In this document: piece by piece, positions 1 to 7,889 of the stretch
Layout: the number at the start of each line of letters is the position of its first letter
Position numbering within the stretch: the stretch's first letter is position 1
Assembly (NCBI RefSeq): GCF_001435095.1
Contig: NZ_AZFC01000016.1
Location: 1 to 64,000 of the forward strand
Reading direction: 5' to 3'
Length of the DNA: 64,000 bases
Source of the DNA: Levilactobacillus spicheri DSM 15429
GTDB lineage: Bacteria > Bacillota > Bacilli > Lactobacillales > Lactobacillaceae
Made by a program: the position numbers and the translations under genes
Notes under the pieces: model-generated
What the model saw: only the letters and a program-made list of their open reading frames with translations
The model's database searches: none
Told to the model about the DNA's origin: nothing

Positions 1-154
1 ATACCAGCCAGTTAGTGGCGTAGAAATTCACTCCAACTTATGGGGTTCACTTCATTCAGGGTAGTCGGCTTTTTGTCGATTAACTGGATAACCAGTGAAT
101 CTGGTTCACATGCGTCGAACTAGTTGACTAGCACGGTGAGCATCTTCGTTACAC
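1..154. other. Window edge, no gene recognised
   Basis: No coding region, RNA or clear hairpin with a T-run is recognised here. It lies just downstream of the leftward redox operon that ends at 155, so it may hold that operon's terminator or the end of a gene outside the window, but nothing is convincing. Confidence 0.4.
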
Positions 155-472
155 CTATTCTTGGTACAGATCCTTAGCGATGCCGAAAGCGGACCATGCC
201 TTGGGCCAGCCGGTGTAGAAGGCCAAGTGGGTGATCAGCTCGACCATCTCGTCCTTGGTCACCCCGTTTTGCTTGGCGATGCGCATGTGGTCCTTCAACT
301 GTGGGACCCCCTGCGTCATCAGGCTGGCGACCGTGATCAGGCTACGGTCGTGCGCGGAGAGTTGGGCCTCGCGGGACCACACCTCACCGAATAAGACGTC
401 ATCATTTAATTCCGCGAATTTCGGGGCGAAATCGCCCAGGTTGTCGCGGCCAGCGGTTTGCTTTTTAGCCAT
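155..472 (-). CDS. Carboxymuconolactone decarboxylase family protein
   Basis: A 105-residue protein of the CMD/AhpD-like all-helical family. It has the typical run: an Arg/Ser-rich helix (HDRSLITVASL), then HMRIAKQNGVTKDEMVELITHL and an AFYTGWPKAWSAF tail. The CxxC of true AhpD peroxidase partners is absent, so a thiol peroxidase role is unlikely. Family members often act on quinone-like or lactone compounds or are uncharacterised. It is the last gene of a leftward operon (flavodoxin-like, SDR, cupin, CMD) and starts three bases after the cupin stop codon. The CMD plus cupin pairing is common in lactobacilli and suggests small-molecule redox or detoxification; the substrate cannot be read from sequence. 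Confidence 0.85.
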   Translation of the reverse strand: MAKKQTAGRDNLGDFAPKFAELNDDVLFGEVWSREAQLSAHDRSLITVASLMTQGVPQLKDHMRIAKQNGVTKDEMVELITHLAFYTGWPKAWSAFGIAKDLYQE

Positions 473-474
473 CG

Positions 475-891
475 TTACTTATCCTCCTCGACTGCTGCGT
501 ACTGCTCATCGGAAACGGGCTCCAACCACTCTGGCGTCCCGGCCGTAATGGCCACGTGGGAGAACCAGCTGTCCTTGGTGGCGCCGTGCCAGTGCTTGAC
601 CCCGTCATGGGTGACCACGACGTCGCCAGGAACCAGGTGCCGCGCCGGTTGGCCGGCCTCTTGGTACCAGCCCTCACCACCGGTCACCAGTAAGATCTGA
701 AAACCGTCGTGGTGAATGTGCCAGTTGTTCCGGCAACCGGGCTCGAAGGTCACGTTGCCGACCCCGACGGTCACTGCGGGGTCGTTGACCAGTCCCTGCA
801 GGTAACTCTGTCCCGTGAAGAATTTCGCGTACGCGTCGTTCTTGGGACCCATCGGGAAAATGCCATGCTGGATGTTTTCATTTTTAGCCAT
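475..891 (-). CDS. Cupin domain-containing protein
   Basis: A 138-residue single-domain cupin. Motif 1 is visible around residues 54-75 (NNWHIHHDGFQILLVTGGEGWYQ), giving His ligands for a metal, and motif 2 near residues 90-103 (DVVVTHDGVKHWHGA) gives a further His. It is therefore probably a metal-binding small barrel. Cupins beside CMD-like proteins are often annotated as quinone- or carboxymuconolactone-related, but function is unproven. A clear Shine-Dalgarno AGGAGG lies 9 bases before the ATG. It sits 18 bases after the SDR stop, in the same leftward operon. Confidence 0.85.
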   Translation of the reverse strand: MAKNENIQHGIFPMGPKNDAYAKFFTGQSYLQGLVNDPAVTVGVGNVTFEPGCRNNWHIHHDGFQILLVTGGEGWYQEAGQPARHLVPGDVVVTHDGVKHWHGATKDSWFSHVAITAGTPEWLEPVSDEQYAAVEEDK

Positions 892-909
892 TTAATTGTC
901 CTCCTTGAC

Positions 910-1653
910 TTAAGCTTGCTTAGTGGGATAAATCGTAAATTCGTTGACGTTCACGTCTTCCGGTTGGTCGACCGCGAAGTCGACGACCCGGGCTACGGCG
1001 TCCGGGGTGATGCCCACGGCGTCGTAGAACTGTTGCATGCCAGTCGCCGTCTGCTGATCGGTGATGGTGTGCAGGAGCTCCGTGTTGATGGCCGCGGGGT
1101 ACAGCGAGGCAGTCCGAATGTTGGTCCCCTCCTGAGCGCTTTCCATCCGGATGACCTCCATCAGGTTCCGCACGGCAAACTTCGTGGCGCCGTAGACCCC
1201 GGCACCGGCAAAGCTCTTGATACCGGCCACCGACGAGGTCGTGATGATCTGGCCGTGCTTTTGCCCGGTAAAGATCGGCATGACGGCCGCGACGCCGTTC
1301 AGCACCCCTTTTAAGTTGATGTCGATCATCGCGTTCCACTCATCCACGTGCAGCGCACTGATGGGCGAACTCGGCATGATGCCGGCGTTGTTGAAGATGA
1401 CGTCCAGTCCCCCGAAGTCACTTTGGGCCTGGTCGACCAGCGCTTGTACGTCGGCTGGCTTCGTCACGTCGGTCACCCGGTAGCTGGCCTGACCGCCCGC
1501 GGCTTGAATGTCCTGCACGATGGCCTGGAGGCGGCTTTCACGCCGGGCGCCCAAGACCACCTTGGCCCCATGTTGGGCTAACAACTTGGCGCTGGCTTCC
1601 CCAATGCCGGAAGAGGCACCGGTAATCACAATCACTTTATTTTGTACGGTCAT
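910..1653 (-). CDS. SDR family NAD(P)-dependent oxidoreductase
   Basis: A 247-residue classical short-chain dehydrogenase. The cofactor motif TGASSGIG is at residues 12-19, NNAG at about 89-92, the catalytic Ser in SSVAG at about 140, and YGATK (Tyr/Lys) at about 154-158. It reduces or oxidises a small alcohol or carbonyl compound in the cytosol; the substrate is unknown. The start overlaps the end of the upstream flavodoxin-like gene by 17 bases, and AAGGAG precedes the ATG, pointing to translational coupling. It sits with a CMD protein and a cupin in one leftward operon, next to a LysR regulator that may control it. Confidence 0.9.
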   Translation of the reverse strand: MTVQNKVIVITGASSGIGEASAKLLAQHGAKVVLGARRESRLQAIVQDIQAAGGQASYRVTDVTKPADVQALVDQAQSDFGGLDVIFNNAGIMPSSPISALHVDEWNAMIDINLKGVLNGVAAVMPIFTGQKHGQIITTSSVAGIKSFAGAGVYGATKFAVRNLMEVIRMESAQEGTNIRTASLYPAAINTELLHTITDQQTATGMQQFYDAVGITPDAVARVVDFAVDQPEDVNVNEFTIYPTKQA

Positions 1654-2191
1654 TTTTAAAGACTCCTTCTTTCACTAAATCCTGCTGGTACTGCATCAAC
1701 CAATGGTCCACCGCGCAGCCGGCTCGGTCGGCCCGCGATCCGCGGACCGGCAACCCCGGCCGAATCTCAGCGTGGGGCAGCGCTGCCTGCAACTGCGCCT
1801 GGGTCCGTCCCAGGCCGCCCCCTTCGTGCGTCACGAACGGGTAAACGGTTCGCTGCTCGGTGGCGACCTGCCGCAAAAGCGTCATCACCGGCCGGGGCAC
1901 CTCCCCGAACCACAGGGGGAAGCCGAGGAACCACACCGGTTCGGCGACCACCGTGGCGGGCAACGGCTGCAACGCCGGTAAGGCCTGACGACGCTGTTCG
2001 CCCTGTGCCCGCCGTAAGAGGTCGGCGTAGGCCAGTGGGTAGGCCGTGACCGGCTCGATGGGCGTGGGAGCGACCCCGAGGCGCGCAGCGAGTTGCTGGG
2101 CCACCTGCCAGGTATTGCCCACGGCAAGCCGTTGGGGCGTGCCCCGGTAAAGGGTCTCACCGGGGGACGAAAAAACAAGTAGGGCGACCAT
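1637..2191 (-). CDS. Flavodoxin-like protein
   Basis: A 184-residue protein, first gene of the leftward redox operon. The N-terminus MVALLVFSSPGETLYRGTPQR resembles the start of a flavodoxin fold with a Ser/Thr-containing phosphate loop, followed by a central segment VWFLGFPLWFGEVPRPVMTLL typical of the flavodoxin_4 type (W-Y/F-G and P-R/P). The C-terminal third holds a glycine-rich HEGGGLGRTQAQL. It likely binds FMN and passes electrons in the cytosol. A strong AAAGGAGG lies 7 bases before the ATG. Assignment rests on fold motifs only; an NADPH-dependent FMN reductase-like role is possible. Confidence 0.75.
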   Translation of the reverse strand: MVALLVFSSPGETLYRGTPQRLAVGNTWQVAQQLAARLGVAPTPIEPVTAYPLAYADLLRRAQGEQRRQALPALQPLPATVVAEPVWFLGFPLWFGEVPRPVMTLLRQVATEQRTVYPFVTHEGGGLGRTQAQLQAALPHAEIRPGLPVRGSRADRAGCAVDHWLMQYQQDLVKEGVFKNDRTK

Positions 2192-2253
2192 TCACTCCCC
2201 TCCTTTCGGTGACGTCCTTGATAACAGAACCTAGTTTACGGCCAAATTGGGTA

Positions 2254-2268
2254 TAGGTCTAATGCCTA
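2254..2268. promoter_or_regulatory. Possible operator upstream of flavodoxin-like operon
   Basis: The inverted repeat TAGG-N7-CCTA lies about 65-80 bases upstream of the operon start. It has the size of a LysR-type half-site pair and the neighbouring LysR gene is the natural candidate, but no binding evidence exists. Confidence 0.35.
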
Positions 2269-2326
2269 ATTTAATCGTTGAAATGCTTATGAGGCATGCA
2301 CCATCCAAAAGCTGACCGCGCCCATC

Positions 2327-2374
2327 AAAAAAAGCCATTCTGACGATCCTCACGGGATCTCTCAGAATGGCTTT
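2327..2374 (-). terminator. Rho-independent terminator of LysR gene
   Basis: A 10-bp stem GCCATTCTGA/TCAGAATGGC with an inner loop, followed on the minus strand by a run of seven T. It ends the leftward gcl-like/lysR transcript before the flavodoxin-like operon's promoter. Confidence 0.85.
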
Positions 2375-2390
2375 ACAGATAATGACAAAT

Positions 2391-3302
2391 TTAGTTTGTG
2401 TCCTGTTTTGCCGCTGCACCTGTCCCGAACGCCTCCTGAAAGTACCGGACGAAGGCTCGGACGACCGGCGTCATCAGGCGATCCCGGCGCCAGACCAGCA
2501 CGCAGTTGGTCTGAATAGCCGGCTTGAGCGGGATGAAGCGCGTGTCGGCCGGTTGCCGGTTCGACAGCGCCCCGGCGATCATCAGGGCCGCGGCCACCTG
2601 GTGGGCGACCAGCGGCAACACGTTAAAGCTGAGGTTATAGGTGCCCACGACGTTCAGTTGCGCCGCCGTCAGTCCCGACCAGGCCAACAAAAGGTGCTGG
2701 ACCTCGGGCCGGTTAGACAGCATCAGCGGCATCCCCGCGATGTCGGCCGGTTCGATCACCGGCCGGTCCGCCAAGAAGGAATCCTGAGAGACCAGCAATC
2801 CCCACTTCTCCGTGCGCGGCAAGGTCAGCGTCGCGTACTTATCAGTATTGACCGGCTCGAGCAGGATGGCCACGTCCAACAGTCCCTTGTCCAGCTGGTC
2901 GGTGATGATGTCACTGGCACTGCTGAAGATGTGAAAGGTCACCTGGGGATAGTCACTGACGAAGTCCTCGAGCATCATCGCCAACGTGTCGGAGTTGTCA
3001 GCCTCGACGCAGCCCACGGCGATGTGCCCGCTGAACAGCTGACTTTTTCGGTCGGCAAACTCCTGGGTGGTCTGTTGGGTCAGGCGCAGAATCTCCGCCG
3101 CCCGGTTCTTCAAGAAGAGCCCGGCGTCGGTCAGGACCAACCCCTTGTTCTGCCGTTCAAAGAGCGGCGTGCCCAGCTCCGTTTCCAGTTCGCGCAGCTG
3201 TCGGCTCAGCGTCGGCTGGGTCACGTGCAAGATCTCCGCGGCCCGGGAGATGTTCTCTTCTTCGGCGATCGTCCAAAAATAGCGTAATAGCCGTAACTCC
3301 AC
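2391..3302 (-). CDS. LysR family transcriptional regulator
   Basis: A 303-residue LTTR. The N-terminal winged helix (residues 1-60) holds MELRLLRYFWTIAEEENISRAA and the recognition helix HVTQPTLSRQLRELE; a linker helix and a periplasmic-binding-like effector domain (about 90-295) follow. Such regulators bind T-N11-A operators and respond to a small ligand. It is co-directional with, and 12 bases downstream of, the GCL-like gene, so both are probably one transcript. It lies just upstream of the flavodoxin-SDR-cupin-CMD operon, its likely target (inference). Confidence 0.92.
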   Translation of the reverse strand: MELRLLRYFWTIAEEENISRAAEILHVTQPTLSRQLRELETELGTPLFERQNKGLVLTDAGLFLKNRAAEILRLTQQTTQEFADRKSQLFSGHIAVGCVEADNSDTLAMMLEDFVSDYPQVTFHIFSSASDIITDQLDKGLLDVAILLEPVNTDKYATLTLPRTEKWGLLVSQDSFLADRPVIEPADIAGMPLMLSNRPEVQHLLLAWSGLTAAQLNVVGTYNLSFNVLPLVAHQVAAALMIAGALSNRQPADTRFIPLKPAIQTNCVLVWRRDRLMTPVVRAFVRYFQEAFGTGAAAKQDTN

Positions 3303-3314
3303 GAGACGCCCTCC

Positions 3315-4745
3315 TTAGTTGTCCGCCGGCAGGTCGGGGAATAGCTGCCGTAAGCGCGCGTGCGGATCGCGCATCTGGGTGTCCTGTTCCTGCAGGACCT
3401 GGGTCACGCCCCGGTAGGTAAACAGCAACAGGTCGGCCCCGAACTCGTCCTTGACCTGGTAGAACTGGACCCCGGCCTGCATGGCCACCAGGATAAACCG
3501 CTGGCAGCGCTCGGACAAGGTCTGGTAGACCGGCAGTAACGCGGTATTCGATAACCGCTGGTACCGCCAGGCGTTGGCGACCCGCAGCCCGTAGTCCATC
3601 AGGCTGCCGTGCTGCAGGTGCTGTAACAACTTAGCAGACGGCGTGAGCTCCGGATGGGTCAGGACCTCGGCCAGGTCGTCCATCGCGCCCCACTGCTCCG
3701 TGTGCGCGTTCAACTTCTTGGCCATCGAGCCCATCTCTAAGAAGAGCTTCTGACCCTCCGTCAAGAACTTGGTCGGCTTGGTCGGATCTTCCAACGCGAC
3801 CGCGGTGTTCTTCTCCCGTGCCGCCGTCAACGTGGCGGCCAGGTTGGTGTTCGGTAGCGGCGTGGTCAACAGGTAAATCATGAAAATCTTCAGGAAGTAC
3901 AGGGCGTGACGACTGACCCCGTTGGCCGTGAACGGCGTATTGTCGAACCCACGAAATTCGAGGTAGCCGATGCCCCCGGTCAGGTAGTCCTGCGGCGTCT
4001 TCTGCCCCCGCAACCGGACCGGACCGGCCACCGTCGAGGTCCCGGCGTCGATGATGCGCTGCATCTCCCCTAAATGCGCCGACAACGAGGTATAGGTCAC
4101 CGGCGTCCCCTCGGGCAAGATGCCACTCTGGCGAATGCTGCGCACCGGGTGCTGTAAGACGTCCGGCGTCGTGGCGAAGAACCCCTTTTCCGCTAGCGGC
4201 GTCGCGCCAAACAAATAGGTGATCAGCCACTGGTAACGGACGTAGTTCTGCGCGATGCGGAAGTACAGGACGTTTTTGAACGCCACGACCGAATCGAAGT
4301 CGGCGGTGTAGTGGCTGTATAGCCGGTGCACCACCGGATCCGGCAGGCTGTAGTGGACCTGGACCCCGGTCAGCCAGTCGAGCGGATTGGTGTTCCCCGA
4401 ACTGGTCAGTTCGGCCGGCGCGACCACCGGCGGCAGGCTCAGCGGCCAGATGCGGTCGTCGCCTTCTAAGGACCGGTACGCCACCGTTTGTAGGGTGTCC
4501 AACCGGTCCAGCGTCCCCCCGATATTTGGGTGCGGCTCGGTGATCAGCTGCACCTGGCTGGCGAGCTTTCCCGTACGCAGATACGGATGTGCCGGACGAT
4601 TGCGCCACGGCCGCGGTTGAGGCCGCTGGCTGAGTCGACCATGCGTGTCGACCCGTTGCTCCGTGAGTTCGATCCCCACGAGGCTGTGATAAAGTTGTTC
4701 TGATAAGTTTTCTTCTCGAATAACCGCTAATAAGTTTTCTAACAT
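3315..4745 (-). CDS. Glutamate-cysteine ligase-like protein, catalytic residues altered
   Basis: About 476 residues, resembling the stand-alone gamma-glutamylcysteine synthetase (GshA) fold: a GIE..QRVD segment near residue 26, HPYL..LIT near 53-69, IWPLSLPP, and GYLEFRGFDNTPF matching the family's YxExRxLDxNPF. Several acidic metal ligands known from E. coli GshA look replaced: the second Glu of the GxExE motif is Thr (about residue 28), the Asp of TTD is Gly (59), the Glu of LxLIT is Gln (66). The GIHY histidine may be Gln (TGVQVHYS), if aligned without gaps. Gamma-glutamylcysteine synthesis is therefore doubtful and another amide-forming or non-catalytic role is possible. I chose the ATG at 4745 because AGGGGA lies upstream of it, while the first in-frame ATG at 4775 has no ribosome site. 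It probably shares a transcript with the LysR gene. Confidence 0.75.
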   Translation of the reverse strand: MLENLLAVIREENLSEQLYHSLVGIELTEQRVDTHGRLSQRPQPRPWRNRPAHPYLRTGKLASQVQLITEPHPNIGGTLDRLDTLQTVAYRSLEGDDRIWPLSLPPVVAPAELTSSGNTNPLDWLTGVQVHYSLPDPVVHRLYSHYTADFDSVVAFKNVLYFRIAQNYVRYQWLITYLFGATPLAEKGFFATTPDVLQHPVRSIRQSGILPEGTPVTYTSLSAHLGEMQRIIDAGTSTVAGPVRLRGQKTPQDYLTGGIGYLEFRGFDNTPFTANGVSRHALYFLKIFMIYLLTTPLPNTNLAATLTAAREKNTAVALEDPTKPTKFLTEGQKLFLEMGSMAKKLNAHTEQWGAMDDLAEVLTHPELTPSAKLLQHLQHGSLMDYGLRVANAWRYQRLSNTALLPVYQTLSERCQRFILVAMQAGVQFYQVKDEFGADLLLFTYRGVTQVLQEQDTQMRDPHARLRQLFPDLPADN

Positions 4746-5016
4746 CGCGGTAACATCCCCTGACTGCATAACCATTCTGCTTAAATTCTACCGAAAGACG
4801 TCCCGCAAGTCACGCATTCAGCCCGGTTTTCGGCGCCAGTAGATGGTTTCACTATTGACGTTATTATAGCATGCTTCCAACGCCCGGCGTTAGACTGAAA
4901 ACTGAAAAAATTTCCCACACGAAAGCCGTCAGGGCAAGGATTCGCCCGGGCGGCTGTGGTCAGAAATTTATGGGCAATTGGTGAGGATGCCATTCGCTTA
5001 GACGATGGGGCCGACA

Positions 5017-5052
5017 GCAAAAAACGAGCCCGGAAGTTTTTCCAGACTCGTT
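5017..5052 (-). terminator. Terminator of aldo/keto reductase operon
   Basis: Stem ACGAG..GGAA/TTCC..CTCGT with a six-T run on the minus strand, 15 bases after the end of the leftward aldo/keto reductase pair. The remaining 4746-5016 stretch carries no gene and should hold the promoter of the GCL-like gene. Confidence 0.8.
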
Positions 5053-5066
5053 GGTGCGTGACCGCG

Positions 5067-5933
5067 TTAATCGTTGGCGTGAACATCAAAGGCGTCCAGT
5101 AACATCTCTTGCACGCCCGGGGCATCGGGATCGTGTTGCCCTTTGCCGGTGTCCAGGGTCCGCAGTTGGGCCAGCTCGTCATCCGTCAGCGTAAAGTCGA
5201 AGATGTCCAGGTTACTCTTGATGCGGGCTTCGTGGACCGACTTCGGGAAGACGATGATGCTCTCCTGGTTTTCGAACCGCAGGATGATCTGCCCGGCGTC
5301 CTTGCCGTACTTGGCCGCCAATTGCGTGATGACGGGTTCCTGGAACAACTGCCGGTTCCCCTGGCCTAACGGTGCCCAGGCCTCCAGCTTCACGTCATGT
5401 TGCGCAAGGATCTGCCGTAATTCCCGTTGTTGAAAGTACGGGTTGAATTCGACCTGGTTGACGGCTGGCAGCGTCGCAAATTGCGGCACAAACTTTTGCC
5501 AGATGGTCGGGGTCATGTTGGAGACACCGATGGACTTCAGTTTACCGGCCTGTTGCGCCGCTTCCATGGCCCGCCAAGCACCCGGCACGTCACCGTACGG
5601 TTGGTGAATCAGGTACAGGTCCAGGTAGTCCAGTCCCAGTTGGGTCAACGATCGGTCGATGGCCGCTTGGGCCGCTTCGTAGCCGTAGTCTTGAAGCCAC
5701 AGCTTGCTGGTGATCCAGATCTGATCGCGGGGAATCCCGCTGTCGCGAACGGCGCGACCGACCTCGTCTTCGTTGAAGTAGGCCACGGCCGTGTCGATGT
5801 GTCGGTACCCCGCTGCCAAGGCGTCCTTGACGGCCTGATAGGTGGTGCCGTCGTCCGGAATCTGGAAGGTCCCGAAGCCGATGGCCGGAATCTGGTTGCC
5901 GTCATTTAATTGAATCGTAGGTGTTTGGGTCAT
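5067..5933 (-). CDS. Aldo/keto reductase
   Basis: A 288-residue AKR with a TIM-barrel fold, acting on carbonyl compounds with NADPH. Visible are the Asp-Tyr-Lys-His tetrad: D48 in YRHIDTA, Y53 in VAYFNED, K in WITSKLW, and H in YLIHQPYGDVP; the C-terminal cofactor segment is IIVFPKSV. It follows another AKR in a leftward pair with a one-base TAATG overlap, and GAGGAGG precedes the start. The pair's substrates are not readable; 2,5-diketo-gluconate or methylglyoxal-type reductases are the usual name for this branch. Confidence 0.9.
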   Translation of the reverse strand: MTQTPTIQLNDGNQIPAIGFGTFQIPDDGTTYQAVKDALAAGYRHIDTAVAYFNEDEVGRAVRDSGIPRDQIWITSKLWLQDYGYEAAQAAIDRSLTQLGLDYLDLYLIHQPYGDVPGAWRAMEAAQQAGKLKSIGVSNMTPTIWQKFVPQFATLPAVNQVEFNPYFQQRELRQILAQHDVKLEAWAPLGQGNRQLFQEPVITQLAAKYGKDAGQIILRFENQESIIVFPKSVHEARIKSNLDIFDFTLTDDELAQLRTLDTGKGQHDPDAPGVQEMLLDAFDVHAND

Positions 5934-6811
5934 TACTTTTCCTCCTCGTGTAACTGCCGTAAACTCGTCCCGAAAATCTGCTCGATGGTGACCGGGTCGC
6001 GGTGGTCAAAGAACTGACTCTCCTGACGGTCCAGCCCGGCCAGCGTCGTCATCTCACTATCCGTCAGCGCAAAATCAAAGACGTCCAGGTTTTCGGCCAT
6101 CCGGTCGGCGTGAACCGACTTGGGAATCACCGTGATGCCCCGTTGAAGCAGCCAGCGCAGAATCACCTGTCCGGTCGTTTTACCGTGCGCCTGCGCAATC
6201 TGGGCAATCGTGGGGTCCTGGAAGATACCGTGCTTGCCCTCGGCAAACGGCGCCCAGGCCTCGACCCGTACGTTTTCGCCCTGATTAAAGGCGACTTCGG
6301 TTGGCTGCTGATACCAAGGGTTAACCTCAATCTGATTGACGACCGGCTTGACAGTCATGGTCAGCTCCAGATTCTTGAGCTGGTCCGCGTAAAAGTTCGA
6401 GACCCCAATGGCCCGAATCTTCCCCGCATGGTAGGCCTCTTCTAACGCCCGCCAGGCACCCATGACATCGCCATAGGGTTGGTGCAACAGGTACAGATCT
6501 AGGTAATCGAGCCCCAGCTTCTGTAGGGAGGCGTCGATACCGTGTTGCGCCCGTTCGTAAGTGAAATCGGACACCCACAGTTTCGAGGTGATGAAGAGCT
6601 CGTCGCGGGGGATGCCGCTCTTGGCGATGGCCCGCCCCACGGCCTCCTCGTTCTGGTAGGCCGTGGCGGTGTCGATCAACCGGTAGCCGGCTTGCAGGGC
6701 GGCGGTCACCGCCGCTTCACACTCGGCTAGGTCCGGAACTTGAAAGACGCCGAACCCTAGCTGGGGCATCGTCACGCCGTTATTGAGCGTTGTGGTTGGA
6801 ATTTGAATCAT
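5933..6811 (-). CDS. Aldo/keto reductase
   Basis: About 293 residues, paralogous to the next gene. AKR landmarks are YRLIDTATAYQNE (Asp and Tyr), FITSKLW (Lys), YLLHQPYGDVMGAW (His) and ITVIPKSVH for NADP phosphate. The start at 6811 (MIQIPTTTLNNG) is preferred: AAAGGA lies 9 bases upstream and the N-terminus matches the family, whereas the upstream in-frame ATG at 6859 adds a poor 16-residue extension. It is divergent from a LysR gene whose promoter holds an inverted repeat, so this regulator probably controls both AKR genes. Confidence 0.9.
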   Translation of the reverse strand: MIQIPTTTLNNGVTMPQLGFGVFQVPDLAECEAAVTAALQAGYRLIDTATAYQNEEAVGRAIAKSGIPRDELFITSKLWVSDFTYERAQHGIDASLQKLGLDYLDLYLLHQPYGDVMGAWRALEEAYHAGKIRAIGVSNFYADQLKNLELTMTVKPVVNQIEVNPWYQQPTEVAFNQGENVRVEAWAPFAEGKHGIFQDPTIAQIAQAHGKTTGQVILRWLLQRGITVIPKSVHADRMAENLDVFDFALTDSEMTTLAGLDRQESQFFDHRDPVTIEQIFGTSLRQLHEEEK

Positions 6812-6892
6812 GAACATCGGTCCTTTCTGCTGACTTATCGGTTCCCATGATACCCACAAACAACTTCCTTGAAAATTACCCGTTGGCTATAC

Positions 6893-6915
6893 TAGTATAC
6901 AGGTATCGTATACTA
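6893..6915. promoter_or_regulatory. Inverted-repeat operator in LysR/AKR divergent promoter
   Basis: A perfect 8-bp inverted repeat, TAGTATAC-N7-GTATACTA, ends at the ribosome site of the LysR gene. A further palindrome TATACTAGTATA (6888-6899) overlaps its left arm. Position and symmetry suggest an operator for the divergent LysR gene and the AKR pair. Confidence 0.6.
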
Positions 6916-6929
6916 AGGAGTTGATCCGC

Positions 6930-7805
6930 ATGATTGAAAACTACCTGCTCGCCGAACTGGTGGCCTTCGGGGAGCACGGGACCCTGGCGCAGACCGCGGC
7001 GGCCCTCCACGTGACCCAGCCCACGGTCACCCGGGGGATGCAAAAGCTGGAGGACGACCTGGGGGTCACGCTGTTCGACCGGCAACCCAACCGGATCACC
7101 CTCACGGCCACGGGCAAGCTAGCCGTTACCCGGGCCGCGGCCGTGTTGCGGGCCAACCAAGCCTTCGTTGAGCAGGTTCAGACCTTTGACCGCAGTCACC
7201 AGGTCTTCCGGGTGGTCACGACCTTGCCCGGCCCCAAATTGGTCGTGCATCACGCCCAAACAACGCTGCCAGCCAACCTTGAGTTGGACGAGGCCCTGTT
7301 AGCGGATGACCAGGTGGTGGCCCAACTGCGAAACGCCGCGGCGACCCTGGTGCTCTCCGACCACGAGCTCCTGACGGACGACGTTGAGTCCCGCTACCTG
7401 GGGACCGAAAGCCTGGCGGTCAACCTCGACCAATTCATGTACCAGGCCAACCAGCCCAGCGTGACGTTTGCCGAACTAAAGGGGCTGAGCTTTCTGGTGC
7501 TCCAGGACATCGGCGCGTGGCGGGCCATCATTCAACGCGAGATTCCCGACGCCCACTTTCTTTACCAGGCCCAGCGACAGGCCTTCACCGAGATCACCCA
7601 GTACTCGGACTTTCCCTACTTCAGTACCAATCTCTCAGCCTACGATCCACAGGTCCCAGCCACGCCCCGTGAGGATAACCGGGTCCGCCGCCCCATCAGC
7701 GATGCTAGCGCACACCTGCCCATCTACGGCAGCTACCTCACGGCCCAACGCCACCGGGTCACCCCGGTACTCCGGGCACTGACAGCGGCTTGGCCGGCGG
7801 AGTAA
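6930..7805 (+). CDS. LysR family transcriptional regulator
   Basis: About 291 residues. The N-terminal winged helix contains LAQTAAALHVTQPTVTRGMQKLEDDLGVTLFDR; the effector domain is shorter and less typical than usual. I use the ATG at 6930 because AAGGAG sits exactly 9 bases before it; the TTG at 6921 would place the ribosome site directly next to it. The gene diverges from the two aldo/keto reductases and likely regulates them and itself through the inverted repeat at 6893-6915. Confidence 0.9.
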   Translation: MIENYLLAELVAFGEHGTLAQTAAALHVTQPTVTRGMQKLEDDLGVTLFDRQPNRITLTATGKLAVTRAAAVLRANQAFVEQVQTFDRSHQVFRVVTTLPGPKLVVHHAQTTLPANLELDEALLADDQVVAQLRNAAATLVLSDHELLTDDVESRYLGTESLAVNLDQFMYQANQPSVTFAELKGLSFLVLQDIGAWRAIIQREIPDAHFLYQAQRQAFTEITQYSDFPYFSTNLSAYDPQVPATPREDNRVRRPISDASAHLPIYGSYLTAQRHRVTPVLRALTAAWPAE

Positions 7806-7839
7806 GGGGCTTCGTCATGAACCTAGTGCTAAAAAATCC

Positions 7840-7876
7840 AAAAACCGCGATGGCTGACACTCCCATCGCGGTTTTT
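7840..7876. terminator. Bidirectional terminator
   Basis: A 14-bp perfect stem AAAAACCGCGATGG/CCATCGCGGTTTTT serves the rightward LysR gene and the leftward amidase gene, which converge here. Confidence 0.9.
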
Positions 7877-7889
7877 CTGGTGGATTACG

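Noticed and set aside
2367-3287. Long plus-strand frame (306 residues) antisense to the LysR gene
   Set aside because: Composition is Arg/Gln/Gly/His-rich, as expected from the antisense of a GC-rich gene; the minus-strand frame matches LysR throughout.
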